From Bin5 sp009843665 (GTDB lineage: Bacteria; Chloroflexota; Anaerolineae; Caldilineales; Caldilineaceae): a stretch of 64,000 nt of DNA. The stretch is taken from positions 4,712,001-4,776,000 of the forward strand of contig OZ244818.1 of assembly GCA_965220285.1 (NCBI GenBank). The letters are read 5' to 3'. Below, piece by piece: positions 51,044 through 59,677 of the stretch. Made by a program: the position numbers and the translations under genes. Under the pieces are notes generated by a model that ran no database searches, was not told where the DNA came from, and was given only the letters and a program-made list of their open reading frames with translations. Each line of letters begins with the position of its first letter. The first letter of the stretch is position 1.

Positions 51044-52207
51044 TCACAGACCACCCTTTTCTAACTGTCGCAGCTCCCCTTCCTCCACCCTGCAAATCCA
51101 ATTTCGAGAATCTATCCAGTCGCCGTTGGCACTGAACCGCATCGGCCCAAACAGCGTCTCTGCCCCGAATTCGCGGACTGTCCTGCCGACCGCTCTCCCC
51201 TCAAATGTGTTGGCAGCACGGACGCCCGCCGCAAGCACATGCATCGCTACCTAGCCATTGATCGAGAAAGAACCGGGATCCAGGCGCCTGACCACCCGGT
51301 AGGACTCCATCCAGCCGACTTCGGCAACTCTCTTGGGGCTTGGTGCCAGCGCACTTACGTAAGGTCCTTCAATGGAGCCAGCCGCTCCACCTGTAACCGA
51401 TGAAAGAAACGCTACGTCGCTGGCAAGCACTGGCTCATTCAATGAGGCCGCCTTCAAGCTGCTGACCAGATAGAATGCTTCTCTCGCGGAGCCGGCGAAG
51501 TAAACTGCGTCGGCCTCCGCTTCCCGGATCTGCATCGCCAACTCCGAATAGTCACGCTGCCCTTCCTCTTTCTCTACTTGGATCGCGGGCAGTGCTCCGT
51601 ACCCTCTTAGACTTTCTGCCAAAAGATCCGCCAGCTCCCTGCCGTACTCTGAACTGTTGCCGACAACAGCCACGCGACCTGCCTTCAACTGTTCCACGAG
51701 AAACTGTGCACAGGGAGCAGCCTGAACGCTACTGTTGGCACTTACGCGAACTATCGAACTGTACCCAAAATGCGTAAGAGGCCGCATACCCGCCCCAGGC
51801 GTAATCAGCACGAGGTCCATCTCTTCATAGTGCGGCAGAGCCGACATGGCCGGGCCGCCATCCATGTGTCCGATGACGCCTGCAATTCGCTCTCCCTGTT
51901 CGATGGCCCGCCCGATCTCTCTTACGATGACCAGAGCTGCATCGCTTTCAGACCGGTCATCCATCGCCCTGACAACCACCCGCCGGCCCAGCAGTCCCCC
52001 CTCCCGGTTGATCACCTCTGCTGCCAGCCGCGTCCCGCCCAGCACAGACTGGCCCGCCTCTGCCCAGTCCCCGCTTAGTGGCACCGCCACATAGACGTAG
52101 ACCTCGCCGGAATGCAAACCGCCCCCTGTATTTCTGCAAGCCGAGGAAAGCGCAGCTACCAGCAGAACGACTGCCAATACATAATAGCCCTCAAAGAGGC
52201 GCTGCAA
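51044..52207 (-). pseudogene. ABC-type branched-chain solute-binding lipoprotein split by an in-frame amber codon
   Basis: A TTG at 52207 opens a lipoprotein signal (LAVVLLVAALSSAC) and a Peripla_BP_6-type domain: VYVAVPLSGDWAEAGQSVLG, EVINREGGLLGRRVVVRAMD, VIGHMDGGPAMSALPHYEEM. TAG at 51251 stops it at 318 residues, but the same frame continues for 68 more codons that complete the fold (FGPMRFSANGDWIDSRNWIC near the end). The full length would be 387 residues, normal for the family. Either a nonsense mutation or partial readthrough. No permease or ATPase genes nearby. Confidence 0.75.
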
Positions 52208-52299
52208 ATGTCCTAGTCCTTTGACCAGACGGCTGGGGAAGCCTCAACTGTCCTGGAGAGGCAAAGAGGATGCCCGAAAGTCGGGAAATATGAACCCAG

Positions 52300-54192
52300 T
52301 CAGTCCTCCTTCTGAATCGATGCCGCGATCTGACGATAAACTTCATCAACCGTCATTCCATCGGCGAGATAGAACTGGCCTCCTCCAATGCGGGCCAGTT
52401 CTTCCATCAGCCTTTCATCAGCGTCCCGACCAAAGGCTACTGTGTGAATAGAAACCGGATTGCGAGCTTCCAATACTGCTCGCTGCAAACTGCGCAGTCG
52501 GTGTTCACTATCGTTATCCCGACCGTCGGTCAATACCACGATCGCGTAAGAGGCGTCGGATTCGGCCAGGTCACCGAGCTCACTGTACGCCTCCCACACG
52601 GCATCAAGCAGTCTGGTCGAGCCCCCAGCCTTCATGCCTTCGATCTGGAGATACAAGTGACGCCGACCTTCCGCATTCAATTCCTGCAGAATCCCAAAAC
52701 GCTTTATGCCGGAGCCAAACTCCACCAGCCCAACCCTATCGCCGTCCCCTTGTATCTGGTCCACGAAGCCGTGCAAGGCTGCTTTCGTTCTGGCGAGCTT
52801 GCCCCCTGCCATCGACTCGCTTGTATCCACAACCAGCAAAATTCTCACTGGAGGCATCGACAAACGCCAGGCGTCCAACACCATCTCAAGGACCGGTTGT
52901 GGCGCCAGGGGCATGAGCGTCTGCGGCAGTAGAGGATTTACCGTCCCCGTCTCGGCGAATGGGCTGGACTCCGCCAGCAGGTCTATAGTGGGGTCGACCG
53001 GCCTGAACCCGGCTTCCAGCAGGGCAGACTGGCTCTCTTCACTGAGAAGATACGCAGTGAACGCCCTATAGGTTCTGCGCTGGTTCTGAGTCACAGCAGG
53101 ACCTGCTCGCCCGTCTAATTCCAGCAATGCGAGGGGATGATCAGCCCAGAGAGTTCCCTCCAAAGGGTAGATCGCGGCCAACAGTCCATCCGGCAGGAAC
53201 TGTCCGGCACTGGCTATGCCTGGAAACGACGAAGGGCCGCGACTGGAGGACCGGTTCCAGGCAATCACTGACTGCTCTTGTGTTACGAAGGCCTCAAGGT
53301 GTACACCGCTTACATTTGCGTCTGCGCGTTCGCGGCCTTCCTCCGGGGATTGTCCATCGCCGGCCCACCCCCCTGCACCGAGGACATACGCGGCTCTCTC
53401 AGCCTGCTGGACGTACTCGATGACGTCGGGCCGCGTCGCGATTTCCGCTGTCAGTCCGCGCGTTAGACCGGCGCCGGCATAGAACTTGGAAAGTGTCGCG
53501 GCAATGCCCGACATACTACTCGGACCGGGATGGCCCCAACTGAACTCCCCTGTGGGAGAAGCCGCCCGATCGTGGACCTCTTTCCATCCGATCGACTGTT
53601 GAGGCCAGCCCAGCTGATGAGCCGCATCCAAATGCACGGCAATGACGACCGGACTGACAGCAAAGAGTGTGGGCCGTCCAACCCGGCCGGCAGATAGAAT
53701 GCCGCGCTCCTCAGGAAACAGCTGTGCCCATCGATGATCAATCAGCCTCAGCCACAGCGAACTGTCCGGCGTGACGGCCTGAAATGCTGGCTGCTGCACC
53801 GACTCTTCAACTATCTCGAGCGAGGATCGCGAAACCAGTGCAACCTCCATCAGCTCGCCATCCGGAGTGCGCAGCCTCAGGCCGTTAAAGCTATCGGCCC
53901 GCTCCCGCAGCGTCCCTACCATTGACGGGGAAACGGCAATCGTCAACTCTGCGCTCGTGGCCGTCCACTCGCCAGGAACCGCACTACCGCTTCCGGATAT
54001 TGTCGACCCACGGCCTGCCAGAGTATCGACGATCCAATTCCCTGCTCGCAAAGTCGTCAGACCGCAAGCGCAAAACAGAAAACTACCGACGGCTGCCAAT
54101 GCGAAGAGCTGCCGGCGGGAGAGGAGCTTCCTGCCCTCCGCCGCTGGCGGCTCGGCGAGCTCTAATTCCGTCTCGTCCTGAATTTCGCTCAT
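52300..54192 (-). CDS. Substrate-binding protein fused to a VWA domain
   Basis: 630 residues. N-terminal membrane anchor (LFALAAVGSFLFCACGL), then a solute-binding domain (WTATSAELTIAVSPSMVGTL; FPGIASAGQFLPDGLLAAIY), then a VWA domain at about residues 440 to 610 with the MIDAS D-T-S-E-S (LLVVDTSESMAGGKLARTKA), GGSTRLLDAVWEAY and VVLTDGRD. It should bind a metal-dependent protein ligand outside the cell. Overlaps the upstream solute-binding gene by four bases. Role unknown; perhaps surface sensing or scaffold rather than transport. Confidence 0.82.
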   Translation of the reverse strand: MSEIQDETELELAEPPAAEGRKLLSRRQLFALAAVGSFLFCACGLTTLRAGNWIVDTLAGRGSTISGSGSAVPGEWTATSAELTIAVSPSMVGTLRERADSFNGLRLRTPDGELMEVALVSRSSLEIVEESVQQPAFQAVTPDSSLWLRLIDHRWAQLFPEERGILSAGRVGRPTLFAVSPVVIAVHLDAAHQLGWPQQSIGWKEVHDRAASPTGEFSWGHPGPSSMSGIAATLSKFYAGAGLTRGLTAEIATRPDVIEYVQQAERAAYVLGAGGWAGDGQSPEEGRERADANVSGVHLEAFVTQEQSVIAWNRSSSRGPSSFPGIASAGQFLPDGLLAAIYPLEGTLWADHPLALLELDGRAGPAVTQNQRRTYRAFTAYLLSEESQSALLEAGFRPVDPTIDLLAESSPFAETGTVNPLLPQTLMPLAPQPVLEMVLDAWRLSMPPVRILLVVDTSESMAGGKLARTKAALHGFVDQIQGDGDRVGLVEFGSGIKRFGILQELNAEGRRHLYLQIEGMKAGGSTRLLDAVWEAYSELGDLAESDASYAIVVLTDGRDNDSEHRLRSLQRAVLEARNPVSIHTVAFGRDADERLMEELARIGGGQFYLADGMTVDEVYRQIAASIQKED

Positions 54193-55445
54193 GGCCCTTC
54201 TTTCAGTTCCCGCCAGCGGACGAGCGCAGACAGGACGTCTCGTTGCGCAGGACGCATCTCGTCAACGGTGAGGACTTCCTTCTGGACACCCAACCGTTGC
54301 CAGCGTTCAAAGAGACTTCCTGCCGCGGCATCGACTGGCAGTCCGGTATAGACTGGACGCAATCCGAATTCCAGCGCCTTGAGCTGTTGCTGTTCACTGA
54401 GCAAGAACTCTTGGAACGCCAGCGCTGCATTCTTCTGCAACGCTGAAGTCTCTGGGCCTACCCAAATCGCAAATGGAAAGTCAAACCAGGTTGTCGCATT
54501 AGGATAGTGAAGAACAATCGGCTCCCGCCAGCGCGTTTGGATACCCTCCATATTTTGGAGCAATTCGCTCTCCAGGAACTGCCCGCCGTCACCCGCCGTG
54601 TAGCCGAATATGGCCGCGCTGTCTGCCGTGCTCGTGCCTCCGCCGCTAGAGTCGGTCGCCGCCTCCATCAGCTCGGTCAGCCATATGCCAAAACTGGGGT
54701 TCGAAATGTCTTCAAGAGTAACTTCCGTTTTGCCATAGAACTCTCCAGCCGCAGAGATGATGGCTGCCGAACCGCTCGCACTATCGCCAGTAGCCGAGAC
54801 CGCCAACTTGAAATTGCCCCATGCAGGATCGCCGCCCAACTCCTTCCAACCCGTTGGTGCGCCGGCTGCTTTGTGAATAGTGGACCATGAAATGGGGCCG
54901 AGGTTTTCGAGCAAAGGTACCCCCCTGCTTCGAAAGAGACCCCAGACGAGAAGCGTCTTTGCCAGTGGCCTGATGCGATACTGGCCGTCGATCAGGAACC
55001 GGTCTTGCCCAAACTGTTCCCGAAATGACGCGTTGGCAATATCCACGAGATACTGGCCATCGGCAATCCATGCGGTTGGAAAGTCTTGGAGGGCTTCGAG
55101 CTCATCACGGCGCAGCTTACCGGGGAGTACCTCATTGCCCAGTGCAGCAAAACTGTTACGCTCCCACTTGCCCAGCGCAACGAGGCCGTCCATGGGGACA
55201 ACTTCGACTTCGATAGTCGTGCCATCCTTGCTATGGCCACCGGCCTTGAATTCATCAGCTGCCGCCTGCACCCACTGTTCCACAGGCAGGGCGGCGACGA
55301 CCTGAATGCGAATGATCTCAGGGCGGGGGGCTGCCAAGCCAGGGCCGCCGCCGTCTCCGCCAATCGTTCGCCAAGCCAGTGTTCCGACTAAGAAAAGGGC
55401 CGCCGCCGAAAGTACTGTGACAAAGAATATACGGGTGCGAATCAT
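54189..55445 (-). CDS. Extracellular solute-binding protein
   Basis: 418 residues. An N-terminal signal anchor (FVTVLSAAALFLVGTLAW) is followed by a solute-binding fold: IRIQVVAALPVEQWVQAAAD, WIADGQYLVDIANASF, and NATTWFDFPFAIWVGPETSA near the C-terminus, similar to the SBP part of the neighbouring fusion protein. Overlaps both neighbours by four bases, so the three genes are co-translated. No transporter partners; ligand unknown. Confidence 0.78.
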   Translation of the reverse strand: MIRTRIFFVTVLSAAALFLVGTLAWRTIGGDGGGPGLAAPRPEIIRIQVVAALPVEQWVQAAADEFKAGGHSKDGTTIEVEVVPMDGLVALGKWERNSFAALGNEVLPGKLRRDELEALQDFPTAWIADGQYLVDIANASFREQFGQDRFLIDGQYRIRPLAKTLLVWGLFRSRGVPLLENLGPISWSTIHKAAGAPTGWKELGGDPAWGNFKLAVSATGDSASGSAAIISAAGEFYGKTEVTLEDISNPSFGIWLTELMEAATDSSGGGTSTADSAAIFGYTAGDGGQFLESELLQNMEGIQTRWREPIVLHYPNATTWFDFPFAIWVGPETSALQKNAALAFQEFLLSEQQQLKALEFGLRPVYTGLPVDAAAGSLFERWQRLGVQKEVLTVDEMRPAQRDVLSALVRWRELKEGP

Positions 55446-55789
55446 TCTTCCTGCGCCAGCGGGGAGCCGCAGAAGCCGCAGATCGCGTTTAGATCATGGT
55501 GCGCGCCTTCGAGCAGTTCCCGTGGCGTGGCGGCTCCGCAAGACGCGCACTGCGCTGCGTACCGCACTGCAGCCCGCTGTTCGTCCTCCAATGGCTGGTC
55601 GACTCGTAGAGGAATGTCATTTGGCCCAGGCTCCGAACGCCCGAGGTATGCTCCGAGGAGGCTGGTTACACCGACTAGGACAAGAATCCCTGGCCAAATC
55701 CAGTCGGTGGCAAACAGAATAGCCAGCCCAATCATGAAGACTGCCCCGGTCAGTCCCTGGCGAGGAGCGGCAAATTTCGAAGTTTTCAT
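55442..55789 (-). CDS. Membrane protein with C-terminal zinc ribbon
   Basis: 115 residues: two membrane segments (GLTGAVFMIGLAILFATDW and GILVLVGVTSLLGAYLG), then a cytoplasmic zinc ribbon C-x2-C (CASCGAAT) and C-x2-C (CGFCGSPL). First gene of the operon with the two solute-binding proteins. Possibly a scaffold or regulator for them; function unknown. Confidence 0.7.
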   Translation of the reverse strand: MKTSKFAAPRQGLTGAVFMIGLAILFATDWIWPGILVLVGVTSLLGAYLGRSEPGPNDIPLRVDQPLEDEQRAAVRYAAQCASCGAATPRELLEGAHHDLNAICGFCGSPLAQEE

Positions 55790-56006
55790 GGGTTAAGGAT
55801 TCCTGCTAAGGTCCACACCTTCGCTATAGCGTTAGATTCTACTACAGTCTGGCTGGAGGCAACACTATTGCAAAAGGCGGGACCCGAGGTTTCTTCGTAC
55901 AGAACTGGAGCGCGGACATCCCGAATCCCCTTATTGTACGCGACAAAACCGAGAGACTGTTGCAGAGGACTGAAATTCTGGCGAGACCCAAGTATTAGGG
56001 GGAGCG

Positions 56007-57209
56007 TTACTGAATCAACCCTTGCTGGCTATATGAGGGCTGCACCTTTCGTTGAAAAGCCCCTGTACTTCTGACTCGAGCTAGTTTCTTACTCCGAATG
56101 CTGACGTAATTCTTCCAGGCCTTCGGGCTCATGCCCGAAGATGCAGCTTGAACATAGTGCACCAGGCGACCGTCAATGCGGCTATCAACCACATACTGGC
56201 AAAGCCTGTAACTACTGATTTTGCCACTCAGTATCTCTCTAACGAGCCCGTCTTTGTACTGGGGAGTATTCCGGGCAGACGGTCGACGGTCCTGGTTTGG
56301 TAAGACGACTCCCCCCTCGGCTACAATACCAGTTGCGGAAGGAGCCTTGTTCTTCTGTAGACGGCGAAGCGTGGCTTCGGTCTCCTTGAGCCTCTTCTCC
56401 GTTTCATGCAAGATTTCAGCCGTTGCCAGTGATTGTTTCTCTGCTCTTAGCTGACCATCTTCGGCAGCAAGTGCGCGCCTATCGGCTTCCTGGCGGGCGG
56501 AATTACTTCTATGAGCCAAATCCTCGGCACTTCGCCTGGCAGCTTCTGCGGCACTTGCTCGCTCTTTCATGAGAAGTCGCGAGATCTCGGCAGCCTCTAT
56601 CTGCTCTTGAGCCTCCTTAATTTGCGCTTCCGCGACACGAGCCCTTTCCTCGGCCGCGTGCACCGATGCATCTGCTTTCCGCGCCTCCCTTTCCCTTAGA
56701 ACATCGGTGGCAGTATCTGCTTCTACGGAAGTCTTGGCCGCCGCACCAATTCCCTCCTTGAGGCGGGAGACTGCCTCTTGTTCCTCACTGGCCCTGATGC
56801 TACCGAGCACATAGGCGATGTGGCAAAGACTTCCTAGCGTGAACTCGGCATCTAAATCACGTAAGTGGGGAGGATGCGATGCCCTATTCCTCGCCACTGT
56901 GATTTTCCTTAGTTTTCGAACGATCCTCCGATCTCCACCAAAGCGGGAAGAGAAGACTTCCTCCCAGTAAGTTTCTGTGATCGTGGCGAAGTAGTTGACC
57001 TCCACAGCTGACAAAAGGTCAGGGCTGACATGATGGTTTCTGGCAAAGTTTGTTCTCTGATCACCGTTCAAAGATCGCTCCAAAGCCATTCGCACTGTTG
57101 CCCCTGGAGCATAGCGAAGACACTCAATGAAGAAAGGACGCATTTTATCCAGAAAGATGTCCAGTGCTCTTATGAGTGCATCTTTGTTTGGTCGGTTTAC
57201 GATTGGCAT
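56007..57209 (-). CDS. Swt1-like HEPN domain protein with long coiled coil
   Basis: 400 residues from the ATG at 57209; an in-frame ATG at 57326 adds 39 residues. Residues 8 to 150 match the Swt1-like HEPN domain (ALIRALDIFLDKMRPFFIEC; later KITVARNRASHP, the R-N-x3-H pattern of HEPN catalytic sites). A long Ala/Glu/Arg coiled coil follows (about 150 to 290), then a C-terminal basic domain. HEPN domains are often RNases in defence and toxin systems. It has no nearby partner. Domain match by eye; activity inferred. Confidence 0.65.
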   Translation of the reverse strand: MPIVNRPNKDALIRALDIFLDKMRPFFIECLRYAPGATVRMALERSLNGDQRTNFARNHHVSPDLLSAVEVNYFATITETYWEEVFSSRFGGDRRIVRKLRKITVARNRASHPPHLRDLDAEFTLGSLCHIAYVLGSIRASEEQEAVSRLKEGIGAAAKTSVEADTATDVLREREARKADASVHAAEERARVAEAQIKEAQEQIEAAEISRLLMKERASAAEAARRSAEDLAHRSNSARQEADRRALAAEDGQLRAEKQSLATAEILHETEKRLKETEATLRRLQKNKAPSATGIVAEGGVVLPNQDRRPSARNTPQYKDGLVREILSGKISSYRLCQYVVDSRIDGRLVHYVQAASSGMSPKAWKNYVSIRSKKLARVRSTGAFQRKVQPSYSQQGLIQ

Positions 57210-58086
57210 TATTACCCCGCTCCATTCGTTAGGAAGAGTCCAGCATGCTGAATCATCAAACGAATCCGCACCACACTTGACAAGAGGGGCTCCCCAAATG
57301 GGGGAGTGACCGCATTCGTTTTTCATAGCAACGGCGGCCAGCCAATGTGGCTATCAGAAGAGTACGTTGCGAGTTGAAGTCAGGTCATGTGAGTGGCCCG
57401 AGTCCCTCCTTCGCGTCCCACTGATTTTGATGGGCACTGCTGACTGACATTAAGGGGAGAATGTCCTAGTTTATCGGCTCTTGGCTGACAGAGTATGACA
57501 TTTAGCCGACTTGGTAGCTGACAGAGTGCCGACAGGAACCTTTATAACTGACAATAAGACATGTGCGCGCAGCACTCTTTTCTACTGGCCCAAGAGAGTC
57601 GGCCCCCCTGCTCGAAACGAAGGTGCATCTTCCGGAGAGGACCCCGTCAAGACGGAAGATCCGAACTCGCAGCCAGTCTGAAAAATGATGAGACTCTCAG
57701 AATTCGGCACAGATGCCCAAATCTGGGTCGCCCCAATCTCGAACTCTATTTCGCACCTAATATGCACCGAATTCGGGGCCGGGAATCCACCTTCCGGAGA
57801 CCGGCATTCCCGATGCCTTACCATGCCTTCTCCCGAAATCGGTAAACCACCTGACAGAATTCGGAAGATTCAATCCAAAAATCTGCACAATTCTCGCGTA
57901 CAATATGTGGTATAGAGTGCCCGAATCGGATCCTTGACAAACGAAGCAAAATGGTTTATATCCCGGATTAGTAACACTCGTTTGAACTTGCAATCACTGC
58001 AAACTGTGCGGAAAGGAAAGTCAGTACGACACAAGACTTAAAGCAGTTCCTATGTAGTCCGGAATGAACCACAAAGGAGGAATATC
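57210..58086. other. Intergenic region with short repeats and a strong promoter
   Basis: No supported gene, apart from a possible N-terminal extension of the HEPN gene to 57326. Contains two copies of GCTGACAGAGT (57484 and 57517) and other TGACA motifs between 57439 and 57555, three GAATTCGG motifs between 57700 and 57860, an extended -10 (TGG-TATAGA) at 57908, and the promoter at 57934. Confidence 0.55.
57934..57962 (+). promoter_or_regulatory. Near-consensus sigma-70-type promoter of the LysM gene
   Basis: TTGACA at 57934 to 57939, 17-base spacer, TATATC at 57957 to 57962. The LysM-protein ATG is 124 bases downstream, after an AAAGGAGG ribosome site. Confidence 0.75.
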
Positions 58087-59259
58087 GTGATCGCTGCAGA
58101 TATTTCGCCTGCCAGATCGATTTGGCGGCCGCAACGAGCTTCTTTGGCCACTTTGTTCTTTTTACTGTTGTCGCTGGTGATGGTTCCCCAGCCGGTGATC
58201 GCAGCCCCAGCAGAACGCCCAACTCCTCTCCAGACTTACGTCCACATCATCAGACCCGGCGAATCCCTTGTAAACATTGCAGCGTTATACGGCATTTCGG
58301 TCGACGACTTGAGGGCTTCCAACAACCTCGGAAACCGGGCCCAACTGGTAAGCTGTAGCTCCAATGCCGACAGCACGCAAGCGAAAGGCACAGTGCGGGT
58401 CAACGGTCAACCGGCTAACGGTTTCCGGGTCGTTTTCAGCTGGAATCCGGACGAGACCGTCGTTGCCATGGCAGTTTCAGGAGGAGGAGGCCAGGAAGGA
58501 GGCCAGTATAGCCACATTCTTGGAGGAGGCGCTCGCGAAGGCAACTGGTGGTTCTGGATCGAGAATAGCGCGGGTATCCGCATCTCGGAAATGGCCCATG
58601 TTCAAACTGACAAGGATGCCCATGAGGGCAAATGCCAGCGGGCTGTGATCGATTTCGACATCCAGGACCCCGGGCAGACCTATGTCGGGCGCAGACTGCA
58701 GATACCCCTGGTATCGCTGCCAGTGGCGACTCAGCCCGTGGCCGCGAAGCCTTTGCCTCAGAAGCCTGCGGGTACCAAAGTAGTCTACGGGCACGTCGTG
58801 AGGTCCGGCGAAACACTTGCTAGCATTGCCGAAGCCTATGGTGCATCACTTCAAGACCTGAGAACGACGAATAACCTCGTAAACCGAGCTACCTTGGTGC
58901 GTTGCGACGCCAATGCCGGAAGCACACGGGCGCTGGGCACTGTGCGGTTGAACGGCCACCCGGTCGACGACTACCGAGTGGCCTTCAGTTGGCAGCCGGA
59001 CGGGGACGTGGTGGCACGAAAGAGCTCTTCGGAGGGCGGCCAGTACACCCATATTCTTCAAGCTTCGGGACCTCGAGAAGGTCACTGGTGGTTCTGGGTC
59101 GAAAACACAGACGGCCACCGCATTTCAGAAATGGCGTATGTCCGCACGGACAAGAATCCTCATGCGGGCAACTGCCAGCAAGCGGTGATTGATTTCGATA
59201 TCCAAGATCCGCACCTTACCTTTGTCGGGCGCAAGCTTCATATCCCTTCTGCTGGTTAG
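58087..59259 (+). CDS. Secreted protein with two LysM domains, each split by an inserted domain
   Basis: 390 residues; start shown by AAAGGAGG. Signal peptide to about residue 40 (VMVPQPVIAA). Two tandem units, 52 to 208 and 235 to 388, nearly 60 percent alike. Each begins as a LysM (IIRPGESLVNIAALYGISVD-type, then NNLGNR or NNLVNR) and ends as one (YVGRRLQIP, FVGRKLHIP), but about 100 residues lie between, bounded by Cys90/Cys183 and Cys273/Cys363. The insert has GTVRVNG, VVFSW, EGxWWFWxEN, RISEMA and AVIDFDI motifs, beta-rich. Probably binds cell-wall glycans outside the cell; insert function unknown. Confidence 0.85.
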   Translation: MIAADISPARSIWRPQRASLATLFFLLLSLVMVPQPVIAAPAERPTPLQTYVHIIRPGESLVNIAALYGISVDDLRASNNLGNRAQLVSCSSNADSTQAKGTVRVNGQPANGFRVVFSWNPDETVVAMAVSGGGGQEGGQYSHILGGGAREGNWWFWIENSAGIRISEMAHVQTDKDAHEGKCQRAVIDFDIQDPGQTYVGRRLQIPLVSLPVATQPVAAKPLPQKPAGTKVVYGHVVRSGETLASIAEAYGASLQDLRTTNNLVNRATLVRCDANAGSTRALGTVRLNGHPVDDYRVAFSWQPDGDVVARKSSSEGGQYTHILQASGPREGHWWFWVENTDGHRISEMAYVRTDKNPHAGNCQQAVIDFDIQDPHLTFVGRKLHIPSAG

Positions 59260-59360
59260 GTCGGACCTGCGGCAGTAGCCGCACCGTCGGCGCAGCAGAA
59301 AAGCGCGGAGCCGTTATCAGATCGCGCAAATCGACGTGCTTCAAAGGCCTCGGCAGCCCT

Positions 59361-59394
59361 AAAGTGGGGTGACATGGTCATGTCACCCCACTTT
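59361..59394. terminator. Perfect 16-bp inverted repeat terminator
   Basis: AAAGTGGGGTGACATG and CATGTCACCCCACTTT around GT, with TTTT on the right arm; A-rich on the left, so it can act in both directions. Lies after the LysM gene. Confidence 0.8.
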
Positions 59395-59568
59395 TCGTCT
59401 GTGAAAAAGCAAAGTGGTGGACGGGGCGGAAATGAAAAAGATAGGCCAACTTCATCTGAACATTGGAGCTTTTCTCGCGGCTGCCCCTTACGACCCCTCA
59501 TACAGAATCATACAGTCTTGGCACTGAAACACATTTCCGGAATTTCACGGAGCGCAGCGGGCGATTTG

Positions 59569-59577
59569 TGGTATAAT
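59569..59577 (+). promoter_or_regulatory. Extended -10 element upstream of the AAA ATPase gene
   Basis: TGG-TATAAT at 59569 to 59577, about 100 bases before the ATPase ATG. No good -35 is seen. The gap 59260 to 59677 otherwise holds only the terminator at 59361. Confidence 0.5.
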
Positions 59578-59677
59578 TGCCGAAATCGGCGGGCCGCAAT
59601 CTAGGCTGAGCGACAATTGTCTGACTACAGCCGCCGATGTCCGCAATTGGAGGCCTACCACTGGCGTGGGAAGTCCG

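Noticed and set aside
31028..51253. Genome-wide recoding of TAG as an explanation for the two amber-split genes
   Set aside because: Several genes in the window (for example those ending at 29302, 30659, 41330 and 63375) use TAG as their ordinary stop.
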